A stretch of 64,000 nt of DNA from the NCBI RefSeq assembly GCF_010389155.1, contig NC_057769.1, positions 186,001 to 250,000 of the forward strand, written 5' to 3'. The translations under genes were made by a program, and so were the position numbers. The notes beneath the pieces are model-generated. The model was not told the DNA's origin, ran no database searches, and saw nothing but the letters and a program-made list of their open reading frames with translations. Each line of letters begins with the position of its first letter. The stretch's first letter is position 1. Source of the DNA: Erigeron canadensis. Lineage: Eukaryota; Streptophyta; Magnoliopsida; Asterales; Asteraceae. This document shows positions 34,178-45,854 of the stretch, piece after piece.

Positions 34178-36235
34178 ATAATTTCAGTATAAAGTGTACA
34201 ATTGGAATAAGTGATCGATTGAGGTAAAAGTTCAAATATATGTAGTAGAAATTCCACGCATATATTATTCCCCATTGATTATTGTAAACATAATGCCCAA
34301 CAATTAATTCTCAAGTACGTGTTTACTTAATCCCAGACATCCTTATATTGTTCTTACTACCTTTACCTCATATAGAAACACAATAATAATTAAAAGCTAG
34401 CTTTCAGGCAAACAATAATAATTTGTTCCTATAATCCCTTACACATGTTATTATTAGTAATATTCATATCCGGGTCATCGATCTACATATATCATATTGA
34501 CCAATTTTAAAATACGAGAATGCATATGATACATAGGCGTGCATTTTAACTGGGTGTTTAAGTAAAATAAAACGGTACGTGCGCAATGCTATATTAAAAA
34601 GAAAGTAATTAATCAATTGTTTAGAAAAATATTGAAGTGATAATCATACGAGTATATACTACAAACTCACAAAGTCTTTATACCACATTTTTTAAAGGCA
34701 GAAACAAGTCTTTTATGCAACATATAACAGAAAACCCCGTACACCTTTTACGAAGTAGAAAAATCAATTTTTTAGTAAGGTCAAATACTATTTTTTTTCT
34801 TGAAGTTGGTAAACAAAAGTTTGACTGGTGATACCAAGTTAGATTGTTTAACGGTCAAACAAAAGGCTTGCTTGTTGCCGGTTTTGGTGAAAGTCATGTG
34901 GGGATATCATGAATAAATCAGCACCATCGTCTATGGTGTCAGAATATTTAAGCGGGAGGTGGAGACCACTCCTTTAATCATATATTCCCTCACTCCCATT
35001 TTAAATACTAACAAGATATATTAGCCAGACATTGTCCCAAAAAATATTACATTTGTTACGATTTAATAGAAAGAATTATTTATATCTATTGAAATAAATT
35101 TTTAATAAAAATAATAAAGCATATAGAAATGAGTATATTAGTTATGACATTTTGAATAGGTATGCGTTCATGGATCGAGGTTAAAAAACCATAAACTTTT
35201 TGAAGAAAACATGTATTATTTAAATGATTAAGAATAAAACAAAAGTTGACATTTGTCAGATAAAAAATGAACAGTAAAAGATTTGTGTGAAAATGAAAAT
35301 AGTTCGCATAAAAGTTTAGTGTTAAAAAGGATAAAATGTTGAGGTGAAAATATAAGAAAATAAAAAAGTATAAAAGTTTAGTGTTAAAAAGTGTAAGGGT
35401 TAAAATATTATGGTGAAAATAAAAAGAATAGAAAGGTTACTATACTTTGCACGCGCCGGTTAAAAAAACGAATAGTAAATTTTTATGTGAAAGTGAAAGT
35501 AGTTTGCATAAAAGTTAAGTGCTAAAAGTTTAAAAGGCTAAATATTGTGGTGAATATAAAAAAAATCAAAAGGTATAAAAGTTTAGTGTTAAAAGTGTAA
35601 TAGGTTAAAATGTTGTGGTGAAAATAAAAAGAATAAAAATATATAAAAGTTTAGTGCTAAAAGTGTAAAGAGTTAAAGTATTGTGGTGAAAATAAAAAGA
35701 ATCGAAAGTTTGTGGTAAAAATAAAAGAAAATAAAAAGGTATAAAAGTTTAGTGTTAAATGTGTAAAGAGTTAAAGTGTTGTGGTGAAAATAAAAATATA
35801 AAAAGTATACTATAAAAGAACATAAGAGTTAAAATATTATGGTGAAAATATAAAGAATAAAAAGTTCACAATGAAAATAAAAGAAAATCAAAAAGTATAA
35901 ATGTTTAGTGGTAAAAGTGTGAAGAGTTCAAGTATTGTGGTAAAAATAAAAAGAATCAAAGTTTTGTGGAAAAATAAAAGAAAATAAAATGTTATAAAAG
36001 CTTAGTGTTAAAAGTGTAACGATGAATCGAATTTTTGTGGTAAAAATAAAAGAAAATAAAATGTTATAAAAGTTTAGTGTTAAAAGTGTAAAAAGTTAAA
36101 ATGTTGTGGTGAAAATAAAAAAAAATATAAAGTATACTATTCTTTGTACGCAAATCCGTAGGTTTGTTTTTAATATATATATTAATATGGTTGAGTCTTA
36201 TGTGATATAAAATATGGGAATGACTTATATTCTAA
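34178..36235. repeat. Non-coding; degenerate tandem array at about 35280-36140
   Basis: The unit AAAAGTTTAGTGTTAAAAGTGTAA..GTTAAAATGTTGTGGTGAAAATAAAAAGAAT recurs about eight times with a variable spacing near 100 bp. It is close to the reverse complement of the array inside the Helitron at 28475-29577, so this is probably another member in reverse orientation. 34985-35010 resembles one end of a Stowaway-like MITE. No gene. Confidence 0.6.
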
Positions 36236-38144
36236 GGTCGGTCCTTATAAAGACGTCGGCCGACGTCCGACGTGAAGCCAAGGGAGGACGCAATTAGCAC
36301 GGAGGCGACTTGGGCTGCGTTTCGGTGGTTTATTCCACACTCGGATGTGCGTTTTTTGGTACAAGTGGGGTCCGCGTTCTGTTGGCTAACGAAAAAAAAA
36401 AAAGAATTTTTTTTAATTTCATAGCCGTTGGTTTTTGAACTTAATGGCCTTCTTCCTCCCCACCCCCACCCTTTTTTTTTTTCTATTTAAACCACCACCA
36501 TCTCCATACTTCTCCACATTCCTTTCTTCACCATTTCACATATTCACATATTTCTCTCTACAATTCATATTAGCAAAATCCAAAACCAAAACACAAACCA
36601 AAACCTCAATGAAAAACCAATACCAATACCAAAACACTATCGATGAATTTGACGCATTGCTGGTGGGATCTCCCCCGTTCATGTCATCGTCTAATATGAT
36701 GGGGGCATCTAGTAGCTCGGGTGCTATGAACCAATCATATATGCAGTTGTTGCAATCGCCACTGTTGAACAAACAGTTTCAGCAGTTCATGTTACTGCAA
36801 CAATTCAATCAATTTCAAGCTACGAACTCACAATTTCCTAAATTCCAGAATCCACAATTTCCTCAATTCCAAAGGCTTGTAGGTGAGACTTCGTCTCAAC
36901 CGGCATGAACTAGTGTCGCCTGTGTCGAGGAAGAAACGGAAGAAGTTCCTACCCCGCCCAAACGGTTGACGAAAAAAGGGGTTGCTGTAGCGGAAAAGGC
37001 GAAGTGGTCAACTCAGGAGGCGGTTTTGTTGGCTGAGGCATGGACAAATGTTTCACAAGACTCGGTTGTGGGGATAAGCCAAGACGAGAATATGTTTTGG
37101 GCCAAAGTGATAGAGGGGTTCAACAATAACCGGCCAGCGGGAGAGCGCAACAAAAACCAACTACAAAGCAAATAGAACAAGATCAAGAGAACCACCAAGC
37201 TGTTTGGAGCAATCTTGAAGAGATTGCAAGATCAAGGCTGCCAGAACGGTGCAGATGACAGACAAGTGTATAAGACTACTCATGAAATCTATGTCGAGAA
37301 TCATAGGTTAGCCCGATTTCCATATGAGGAGTGTTACGATGTTCTGAAAGATTCTCCCGCATTTTGGCAAAACCATAGTATTGCCAAAAGAACTGCAGCT
37401 GATTTTGTTGATTTGGGTAAGGATGAGGGACACGTTCGGGCTGGTCCGAGTGTGGAACCGAATGTGGCTTTGAACCAGTTGTTTGGAGACGACCCAATTA
37501 GGAAACCACCGGGTCGTAATGTTAGCCGGAAAATGTCTAGTGGCTCAGATGCGACTTCTAGTCGTGGTGGTTCGAGTGGGTCAGAACAGGCCTTGGGCAA
37601 GCCTGATCAAATGCTCTTGATGCAACAAGAGCAAATGTTAAAAATTGAGGAGGATGGGAGGAGAATAGAGGAGGAGCATAAGATGAGACAAGATGATCGC
37701 TTCTAAAAGCAGGTTAGGCAGGCGTTTAACATTCCGCAACAGCCAATTCCGACTGGCATAGACGAAGACGAGTTGGGGCAGATCAGGAGTACGCACAAAA
37801 ACCTCATGGATAAGTACAAGCCATATTTTAAGGATATCTAAATGTAGTTTGTGTTTTCCGATTAAATGTGTTTTAATTATTAGGTTTAATATGTGTTTTT
37901 AGGATGTAATGTTTAATTTCCATGTATTGTTTTGTGTTTTTTTTTATAATGTAATGTGTGTTTAATTATAATAAAATGTGTTTTTTTTAATTTTGTGTAA
38001 AAAAAAATGAAATAACAAAATAGTGAATGAATAGTGAAGAAGTGAGTATTATACGGAGGGGGTGTTCTTGGGGTGTTCTTGGAGAGAGAAAGCTGATGAA
38101 TAGTGGAAGAAGTAGAGAAGAAGTGACTCTTATAAGGAATGGCC
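36236..38144 (+). mobile_element. PIF/Harbinger-type element carrying only the Myb/SANT-like ORF
   Basis: Imperfect terminal inverted repeats (GGTCGGTCCTTATAA and, inverted, GGCCATTCCTTATAA) and the 3-bp target duplication TAA (36233-36235 and 38145-38147) mark a Harbinger-superfamily element of 1909 bp. It has one long frame, described separately, and no DDE transposase, so it would need help from another element. Confidence 0.8.
36609..37841 (+). pseudogene. Harbinger ORF1-like (Myb/SANT, trihelix-like) protein, three in-frame stops
   Basis: One continuous frame from the Met at 36609 to TAA at 37839-37841 is interrupted only by stops at 36906 (TGA), 37173 (TAG, where WNKIK would be expected) and 37704 (TAA). 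Regions: a Gln/Asn/Phe-rich N-terminus; a Myb/SANT-like domain with KAKWSTQEAVLLAEAWTNVS and FWAKVIEGFNN; a second helix region NKIKRTTKLFGAILKRL; DFVDLGKDEGHV; then a charged helix rich in Glu/Lys/Met. This family is Harbinger ORF1, the DNA-binding partner that helps bring the transposase to the ends. It is often annotated in composites under unrelated names. No frameshift at all, so the decay is recent and by point mutation. Confidence 0.8.
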
Positions 38145-38147
38145 TAA

Positions 38148-39340
38148 ATGTATTTCTTATTTATATAACTTCTAGTAAATATTATATAGAATACAAAAAA
38201 AATTTACAGTAAAAATTATAAAAAACGTAAATAAGTAAAACTTAAACAGAAAAAATATACACAAAAGATTAAAAAAGAGGCTTACAACCAAATTTTTCTA
38301 ACAAACACCTCCTGAATGTTACTATATATGTAATGTTTACATAACGGGAAAAAAAAATATTCTTGTAAAACATATCTAAAAATCCTCCTAATTATTAGAT
38401 TATGACACTTGTCAAAATGAAACGATGAAATTCATGAAGAAAATTATTGAATTACACTTGTTATGCAAATAAGTTTATTAGTATGACATAAGAGGGTGTT
38501 TGGGATTACGATATAAAGTGATTATTTGATTATTACGTTTGTAAAACGCAAATAATTTAAAAAAGTTTTTGTGTGAAAAAGTGATTATTTGCTATGAAAA
38601 CGCAGTTTTAGAGAAGCATGTACATACATGCTTTTTCAAAACGCAGTTTTGAAAACGCATAATCTATTTTAAAAACGCAACATTTATTTTGTAAACGCAA
38701 ATTTTAGACTAATATATCATTAATTTCTCTTATATAACACTTACTACTGATCAAACACTATACGTCATCATATGCATATATACAAAGAGATGTTTATTTT
38801 GGAAATAAATTGTGGTGGCAACACCATAACAAGATACCTAAAATGCAAGATTCCTTCTCATCAAGTATATAAAAACTTCATGACATTATGTTATATATTA
38901 TATGTTTAAAAAGAAAGGAAGAAAAATAACAACAAAACAATTTAAGTTTATCATATACATAAATTTAGATATAATGACAGAAGTTTTAACATATACATTA
39001 ATTTAAATATTATATGTATCCAATTATTTTAATTGTAGTTTGACCATTGACAGAAGTTTAGATATAATGACATGCTTCATGACATGGTTCGTTTATTGTA
39101 CATAACTATTATACATGAATTTTAAACACCCCAATATTATAAAGGTAAATAAAATTAATATATATTGTAGTTTTGTCATTAAATTAAATTTTTAGTATTT
39201 AAAATTGATATATGAGGTTAAATTAGTTGAAACCTTAATGGCTAGCGGGCATTTTACCCACCTAAAATAAAAGAGGGTGTGGCTTCATACGGAAGTGCCA
39301 ACCATTTCACTTTGTCGAATCATTCTTCCACTTCTACCAA
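38148..39340. other. Non-coding AT-rich spacer between the two Harbinger elements
   Basis: No gene. The stretch 38492-38762 begins GGTGTTTGGGATTACG and ends GATCAAACACTA, with several AAAACGCA repeats; it may be an old MITE but no target duplication is clear. Confidence 0.4.
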
Positions 39341-39343
39341 TTA

Positions 39344-41205
39344 GGCCTGTGCATATAGGCAGGGAGTCCTCAAGAATTCTTGTCTGTCACGACAGCATCA
39401 CATTACCCATGACTCTCACTGTCTATAAGGACAGCTTATTCAGAACTTCTTCACCACATTATCAATTCTTTTAACATTTTTTATAACTATATATATTTAA
39501 CCAACATATTTATTTAACATTAAAACACACAAAATTAATTGAAAAAACACATTTTATTATAAAACCACACCACATTTAGTTAAAGAAAGGTTACAACAAA
39601 ATTAAAACCACGATTGTTCATTACGACAATTTATTTTAAAACAAAACAACAACACGATAACATAATAAGAATTACTCGTCGCTCTCGTCGTCACTTCCAC
39701 CCATCTCTACAAACTCATCCATCAAAGACTTACGATAATTAAGAAACGCTTTCAACTGCTTCCTAGGCATATCTGTGGGCACCGCGTTCTGAAGAAACTT
39801 AAACGCCTCCATAACTTCCTTTCTGCGACGAGAAGCTTTCCTTGCCTTCTGATCCTCTTCAAACTTCGTCCGATTTTCCTCTGTTTTCTTTAGCGATTCC
39901 TTCTGTAACTTGAGCATCTCGTCGAGCTTCAGTAGCGCCTCTCACCCGGTGGATGATCTACTAGAACCTGCATCAGAACTTTGGGATAACTTTCTGCTAA
40001 CATTACGCCCCAATGGTCTCTTAATGGGGTCATCTCCATACAAGTCGTCAACAGCCGGGTTTTGTGTCCCCGGCTCACCGTCGTCACCCAAATCCACCCA
40101 CACCGCTTGCTTTTGTGTCCCGTGGTCATTCCAAAACGTTGTAAAGGCTCTTAGGATTTCCTAACACTTCTGAAACGCAAATCTACTCGGCCTATACTCC
40201 CGCTTGTATTGTTCATGGACGGCATCATAAATATGCTTCTCGCCCGCCCCACTTTGACGTCCTTCGTCACTAAACCTTTTAAACACAGCCCTGAAATTCT
40301 TACAACCGGCTTTGATTTTGTTCCATTTGCCATGAAGTTGACTTATGTTACGGTAACCTTCTTTTGATGCGGTGTTAAACAAGCTCTCAATTGTTGTCCA
40401 AAACACGTTTTCCGTTTGCCCATTCCCTTTGATGGCGTCCTCGGTAGCATGCACCCAACTCCTAGTCTATATCACACATTCATTTTCGCTCCACTTCTTC
40501 TTTTCTGCCACCTCCTTGCCTTTTTTTCGTCAACCGCTATGCCGGTTTTGCGATTTCATCTTCTATAGGAGGGGCAAAAGTGACACTAGTTCCCGCTCCT
40601 TGATTTTCTGCTTCGTCAGCAACGGGAATCGGTTGTTGTGTTGGTGGTGGTGGTGGCGGTGCCGTGGCTGTTGCATGTTGCATCATTTGAGCAGCTTGTC
40701 ATTGTTGTAATAACAAAAGATTGTTGGCACTATTTATACCCTCGATCGGGTTGTACCCAACTTGGTTGTAAAACGAAGTAGAATACGGGTTGACATTATA
40801 CGGCATTGGCGATGGTGAACCGAAGTTGAGTGGGAATTAGGAGTTGGAAGATTGGCCTTGTGGGTTCGAGCTCGACATTGCCGGTGATGGTGGTGGAGGA
40901 AAGTCAAGAAGATTTTGAAGCATGTCATCGCAAACATTCTTGTTTTTGGTTTGATTTTGGGAGTTTTTCTTAGACATGGTTTGGTTGTATGGTTTGATTT
41001 TGGGTAATGGTTTGAAGGTTTTCGGTTGATGTGAAGAAAGAAGAAGAGCAGAGTAATTTTGAAGAAGAATAGGAGTTTAATTCGGTTGTATAGTTTGATT
41101 TTGAGTCAAACTAGCCGTTTCATTTGAAAACATAAAGATTTCAATTTTTTTATTGGCTGGACCGTTAATGGGACCCACTTGGAGCGTCCCCCAAAGATTT
41201 CAAGT
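39344..41205 (-). mobile_element. Second Harbinger ORF1-only element, 5' end lost
   Basis: On the minus strand its 3' end reads GCACAGGCC followed by TAA, matching the GGCC-TAA end of the element at 36236-38144. The opposite end lacks a GGCC terminus: the sequence stops resembling the element near 41205 (GTGGGTCCCATTAACGG). Hence truncated. Confidence 0.65.
39672..40976 (-). pseudogene. Harbinger ORF1-like protein, second copy, broken
   Basis: Starts MSKKNSQNQTKNKN at 40976, has a Pro/Gln/Asn-rich N-terminus, then LTKKGKEVAEKKKWSENE, then TENVFWTTIESLFNTASKEG and LHGKWNKIKAGCKNFRAVF (Myb/SANT-like region, with the WNKIK that is mutated in the first copy), VWVDLGDDGEP, YGDDPIKRPLGRNVSRKLSQ and an acidic C-terminus EMGGSDDESDE. 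Stops near 40707, 40555, 40465 and 40158 and a break near 39945 prevent translation. Only about half similar to the first copy, so it is a different subfamily. Confidence 0.75.
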
Positions 41206-41920
41206 TAGAGAAAATTGAGGATTTTATCAAATGATATATTTTGAAATGAAATCCTAAGTATTTTGGTTTGGTGATTATTGTGATGATGTTATTAAATCAT
41301 GTTATGATGGAACTCCTATTGAGCTAAATTTTCTTGGGTTAAGCTTATTATCATGCTCGGCAGGTGTTTTTATACTATATATAAAATGTGGAAGACTTGA
41401 TAAAGTCAAAATTGGAATGAAAATAATGTGAATATGGGATAGTGAAATAATGAATATGAGTTAGAAATGTAAATGTATGCCAAACATGATAATGAGATAA
41501 GGTGTTTGGGTTGGGTATGAAACATAGTTAGTGAAGTGGTAAGATTAGTTTGAGAATCTTACGAGTTAATGATGTTATTGATAGGTGCTCCATAGGAAAG
41601 CTCGGTTTTTATGTGAATCCTTGTTTGTAGTTTTCGGAATTGTGGCCAAGGTGAGTACTTTATGCATTTTATGTGAGCCGCGGAGTCTTGGACTGCTCGT
41701 TGTATGGTGAGTTGCGGAGTCTTGGACTCTTTTTCTCATTGTAGGTGGCAAGTCATGGATGATGATTCATGGGCTTGTCAACGTATAAGGATCCTTATAT
41801 GTGTTTGTTACGTGCGCGAAATGATATTGTTGATGTTAGATGTATATTGTACTCACTAAGCGAAAACTTATTCTTTTAGTTGTTTACCCCCTTTTATAGG
41901 TTGTCCCGGAAGTGGAAATT
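41206..41920. other. Decayed LTR-like sequence
   Basis: GAGCCGCGGAGTCTTGGACTG repeated as GAGTTGCGGAGTCTTGGACTC, then GTACTCACTAAGCG and CCCCCTTTTATAGGTTGT, are typical of Tekay-type LTR interiors (inference). The sequence resumes after the solo LTR at 42585. No ends recognised. Confidence 0.4.
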
Positions 41921-42579
41921 TGTTGGTCCACGAATGCACTGCTTGTGTTTTAATTAACTAACTTGTAATGTAAAGACGAAGTAACAAGAACAGAAATGAG
42001 AAAGAAGAACTTTGTTTAGTTATATGTATTTCAACTAAACGATGAAAACATGGATGGTTGTTTGATAACAACAACAATAAACAATAAACAGAGAAATATG
42101 TTAAGTTTTTGAACCCACAAAAACTTAACAAATAACTTAGAGAAAATAAAGTAAAATGTGGAACACACCAACCAGTTTGGTGGCTAGGGCAAGTGATTCC
42201 TTTTATAGGCAGATAAGGAATCACATGACTACCCTAGTAGATGTTGACACATGATGGTTGTCAACTATCTATTGGTGGATCATTCGGATCTGCAGAAGGC
42301 TCTTTCCTTTATCTTGTTTGTTTCCAAAAACGGTATGAAAGAGAAACTTCACTGCACTGAAGTAGTACAAGGTCACCTGTCTTCATCTTGATCTTTCAAC
42401 ACGTGTCCTTGGGACCATTCTTCTAATCTTCAAATTCCCGCTCATATTTGACCAACAAATACTGGACGATGAGTCATTGAACATATCCTTTAGACTTCGA
42501 AGATAGATTATGCTTGCAGATGTATGAGCTCACTGAATGAGCCACTCGCTGAGTCCCTCAGCGAATCCCTGATCCAACA
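41921..42579. mobile_element. Solo LTR, family L, copy 2 (659 bp)
   Basis: TGTTGGTCCACG at the left, GATCCAACA at the right, flanked by the perfect 5-bp target duplication AAATT (41916-41920 and 42580-42584). Colinear with the solo LTR at 22477-23159. The open frame on its minus strand is not a gene. Confidence 0.85.
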
Positions 42580-42584
42580 AAATT

Positions 42585-43954
42585 AGAGTAAGTGCTTTGA
42601 AGAATAATGCTGATTGAATTGTGGAATGGTTACCTCTCTTGCGGTAAAATGGTTTATGGCTAGAACCTGTAGTAGCCCCTTTTGAAATAGTGGCTCTTGG
42701 TACATTTGAGATATTGTTGGTAAAGTTTGGTCATGTACATTTATACAAATATTCAGTTGGTCATTTGGTCTTTTGTATCCATAGAGATTTGGTTGTCTTT
42801 TGATTGAGTATATAATGGGTAAGGAAACCCTTTACGTTGTAAATTTCATTCATGAACATTTTAAAGCTTTTGAAATGTTTGGCTAGATGTTTATGTTTTA
42901 TTTGTATCAGTGAATGACAATGGAAAGTTTGGATTTGAGTCGAAATGCTTTAAAACGTCAAAAATGTCACTTTTGGTATGTAGTAGGGAGCATGGAATCT
43001 GACATGCCTAGCGCGGACGATGAAATCAACATCTTCCGCCCTCTCACTGACTTTTTCTATCATTTTTACTGAGTCTTCGTTTGAAATTTTCGAATCTTGA
43101 AACTTGTATACTGGTCTAATTACATCATTTTAAGAACATTTCAAGTGTCATTTCTTAAATCGGAGAACTTTGATTTTTTCATGAAAAATAGCTGTATTCT
43201 TAAGTATAAAATTCCTAAATTGTTTAATCTTTCTTTCTTTTCTTTTATTGTTTATACTTTTGGGTCTAAAATGAGTTTGAGTCATTATACTTTATTTTTT
43301 TAATAAACGGACTATGATTTTTTATTATACATAAATTTTAATATTGTAGCGCATACTTTGTTATTTTAATAAACGGACTATGATTCTTTATTTTTTGATA
43401 ATGTTGAAACGTATCACACAATTAATTAAATCACCTAATAATTGAATAGATTGAGTTTGTAACTAAAAGCTCATTTTTGGTAGATATATACGTGATTTGG
43501 CAAATGCCTTAAATATAACAAACACCTTAAATAATATAATGAAATTTATGAAGATATGATGAGTTAGTTAAATTCCTATTTGAATTATGTACCTCCTTTT
43601 TATAAATATAGAATTGAGATTTCGAATTTGAGTTGAATTAGTAAAAAAATAATTAATATTATGAACAATTTGCCAACTAAGATTTTAAGTAATCTTAACG
43701 AAATTATGTGAACATCTATATGGCAACTTAAAATAAGGACTAACACTCATAAGTGGATAAATAATCAAAAATCTTACATGTAAGTTAAATGAAGATGTCA
43801 CATAAGCAAATTTCCATCATCTTTTAGTTATAGAGAGAGATAATTAATAAAATACAATTATTATATATGTTGTAGTGCATATTGAAAGGATGGCATTGGA
43901 TCAATTTTTTGGCTTCTAATTAATGTCGAGTATTTCAACGATTAAAAAAAAATT
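42585..43954. other. Non-coding AT-rich region
   Basis: The first 400 bp probably continue the decayed LTR before the solo LTR. TTTAATAAACGGACTATGATT is repeated at 43300-43390. No gene. Confidence 0.5.
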
Positions 43955-44605
43955 CATTTGTTTACACTTGGTTATAAAAAATATGAAAAAATTTATTAAT
44001 TTAATCACATATAAAAATGTGTAGAAAAAATCTACATTTAAAAATATGAATAAATTTCAAAAGTTGTAATCTTTTCAAATTTATAAATGTGTAAACAAAA
44101 TGTTAACACTTAAGAGTGTGAACAATTGTCAAATATTTGTCAATTTATAACGCATGGTTTCTTCACACCCTTCATGTGTGAAGAAAATAAATGTTACAAA
44201 TTAACTTTCACACTCTTAAGTGTGAATAATTGATATATTTTTACGAGAAGGGATTTCCTCAAGTTATCCAACTTGACCAGTCAAGTTGGGTAAATCTTGA
44301 CCTTTGATTTAAAATCAAAGGTTGAGATTAAAAGATGATTATTTAATCTTAACCCTTAATTTTAAATCAAGGGTCAAGATTACTTTAACTTGACCAATCA
44401 AGTTATTAGTAACTTGAGGAAATCCTTTCTCTATTTTTACACACTTGAAAGTGTGAGCTAGTCTTTTCCATATGTAAAAGTGTGTAAATATTGTGATTTT
44501 TAAAATTTATTCACACTTTGAAATGTAAATTATTTATACACATTTTAAAATGTGATTAAATTAACAAAAAATTTTACACTTTTTAAAAGTATGGAAAAAC
44601 AAGTG
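43955..44605. mobile_element. Foldback element with a second MITE nested in its centre
   Basis: Outer arms: AATTTATTAATTTAATCACAT..AAATGTGTA at 43990-44030 against CATTTTAAAATGTGATTAAATTAACAAAAAATTTT at 44540-44575, with CACACTTTTAAGTGTG-like units in each arm. The centre, 44247-44440, is a separate palindromic MITE (family E). Confidence 0.6.
44247..44440. mobile_element. Palindromic MITE, family E, copy 1
   Basis: GAGAAGGGATTTCCTCAAGTTA at the left and TAACTTGAGGAAATCC..TCTC at the right are complementary; inside, AATCTTGACCTTTGATTT and AAATCAAGGGTCAAGATTA form further inverted arms. A second copy is at 62687-62874. Confidence 0.75.
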
Positions 44606-45854
44606 TTAAGAAATGACATATTTGTTATAATAAACTCATTTATTAGGATTTCAGACCTTGTGGAATTTCCTATGGGCGGGTATCGCTTCACTAACTAGGT
44701 TTGCTAAATGCTAATAATCGTGTCTTAAAATAATAGCTAATATTAATCGTATACTGTTCACGAACCAAATGGATATTTAATATTTTTTTTTTTTTTTTTT
44801 GAATGGCTATTTTATTGAACACTAAAAATAACTTACACCAATATGAAACAACACCAACATGTAACTACATTACAAGTACATTATTTACAAAAAAAATTGA
44901 AACAACTCTGCCCGAGTACGTCATAGTGACTTTTTTTTTCACGATATACCATTTCATTTCTCGCTTTTCAAATACACCAATAAGCTAGCATAGCAATTGC
45001 GTGGATTATCTTCTTGCCAGCAGTATTAATTCATCAAATCCAAACCAAACAGTAGTGTACTGTGTACATCCTGACTATATATTGCTACTATATATATATA
45101 TATATATTGTCGACGCAAATGGAGGGGGGGTAATGCTTTGTTTCACATATATATATGCAGTGAATCTGACTCTTTTTCACACTCAATATAAAATAATAAA
45201 AGTTGGCTCCCATGTTACAAGTCCCCTAAGAAAAGGGAAATATTAAGTTCCCCTTCTATATATGTCCACTAGCTTTCAATCCCCCCACATTCACTTTTTT
45301 TTTTTTTTTAATTTCTTCGATCTTCTATATATAGTAAGTATTTCTTTCTTTGCAGCTGCATAATAATATGTGTATAAGTGCCAACTGATGGAGCAGCAGC
45401 TGCTTCTTGGATTATACTCCATTAGCCGACGACCTCTTTTGCTAGCTGTTCCTTTATAGTACGAGTATTAGTTTGGCATTCAAACAATTATTATATATTG
45501 ATCATATATACAACACACACAGTCCAAAATATTAATTAAGCTCACAAATCCCCCTCCCTGCTAGCTGGTGGATATATAATTTGTACGTATAGCTAGATGG
45601 AGGCTTGATAAGGTCAAAAAAAGATTTTTTTTCTTTTGTTATATGTTATAATTATTAAAAAAAGAAGTAATAATAATAATTAATAATATACAGTACGTAC
45701 GTACAGTGTTTTATTTGTGTGATGGGCATTACTATTATTATTATTACATATTGATTTCTTAATTTGTGGATCTATATGTATGTTGTGATTTTTTTTTTTC
45801 TAATGTACGGGCAGATCTAGCTGTTTCTAAACAAAAAAAAAAAGAAAAAAGAAA
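44606..45854 (+). promoter_or_regulatory. LAX1 upstream region; candidate TATA box at 45326-45333
   Basis: Non-coding sequence before the LAX1 start. TATATATA at 45326-45333, after a pyrimidine-rich run and followed by CTTTCTTTGC, is the best TATA candidate and would give a 5' UTR near 490 nt. Several other TA-rich runs make this weak. (TA)n at 45088-45107 and GTACGTAC near 45694 are also present. Confidence 0.3.

Noticed and set aside
40372..40710. 112-codon plus-strand frame
   Set aside because: Antisense shadow of the Harbinger ORF1-like pseudogene on the minus strand.
41921..42579. Minus-strand frame 41958-42224 as a membrane protein
   Set aside because: Inside a solo LTR defined by a perfect target duplication.
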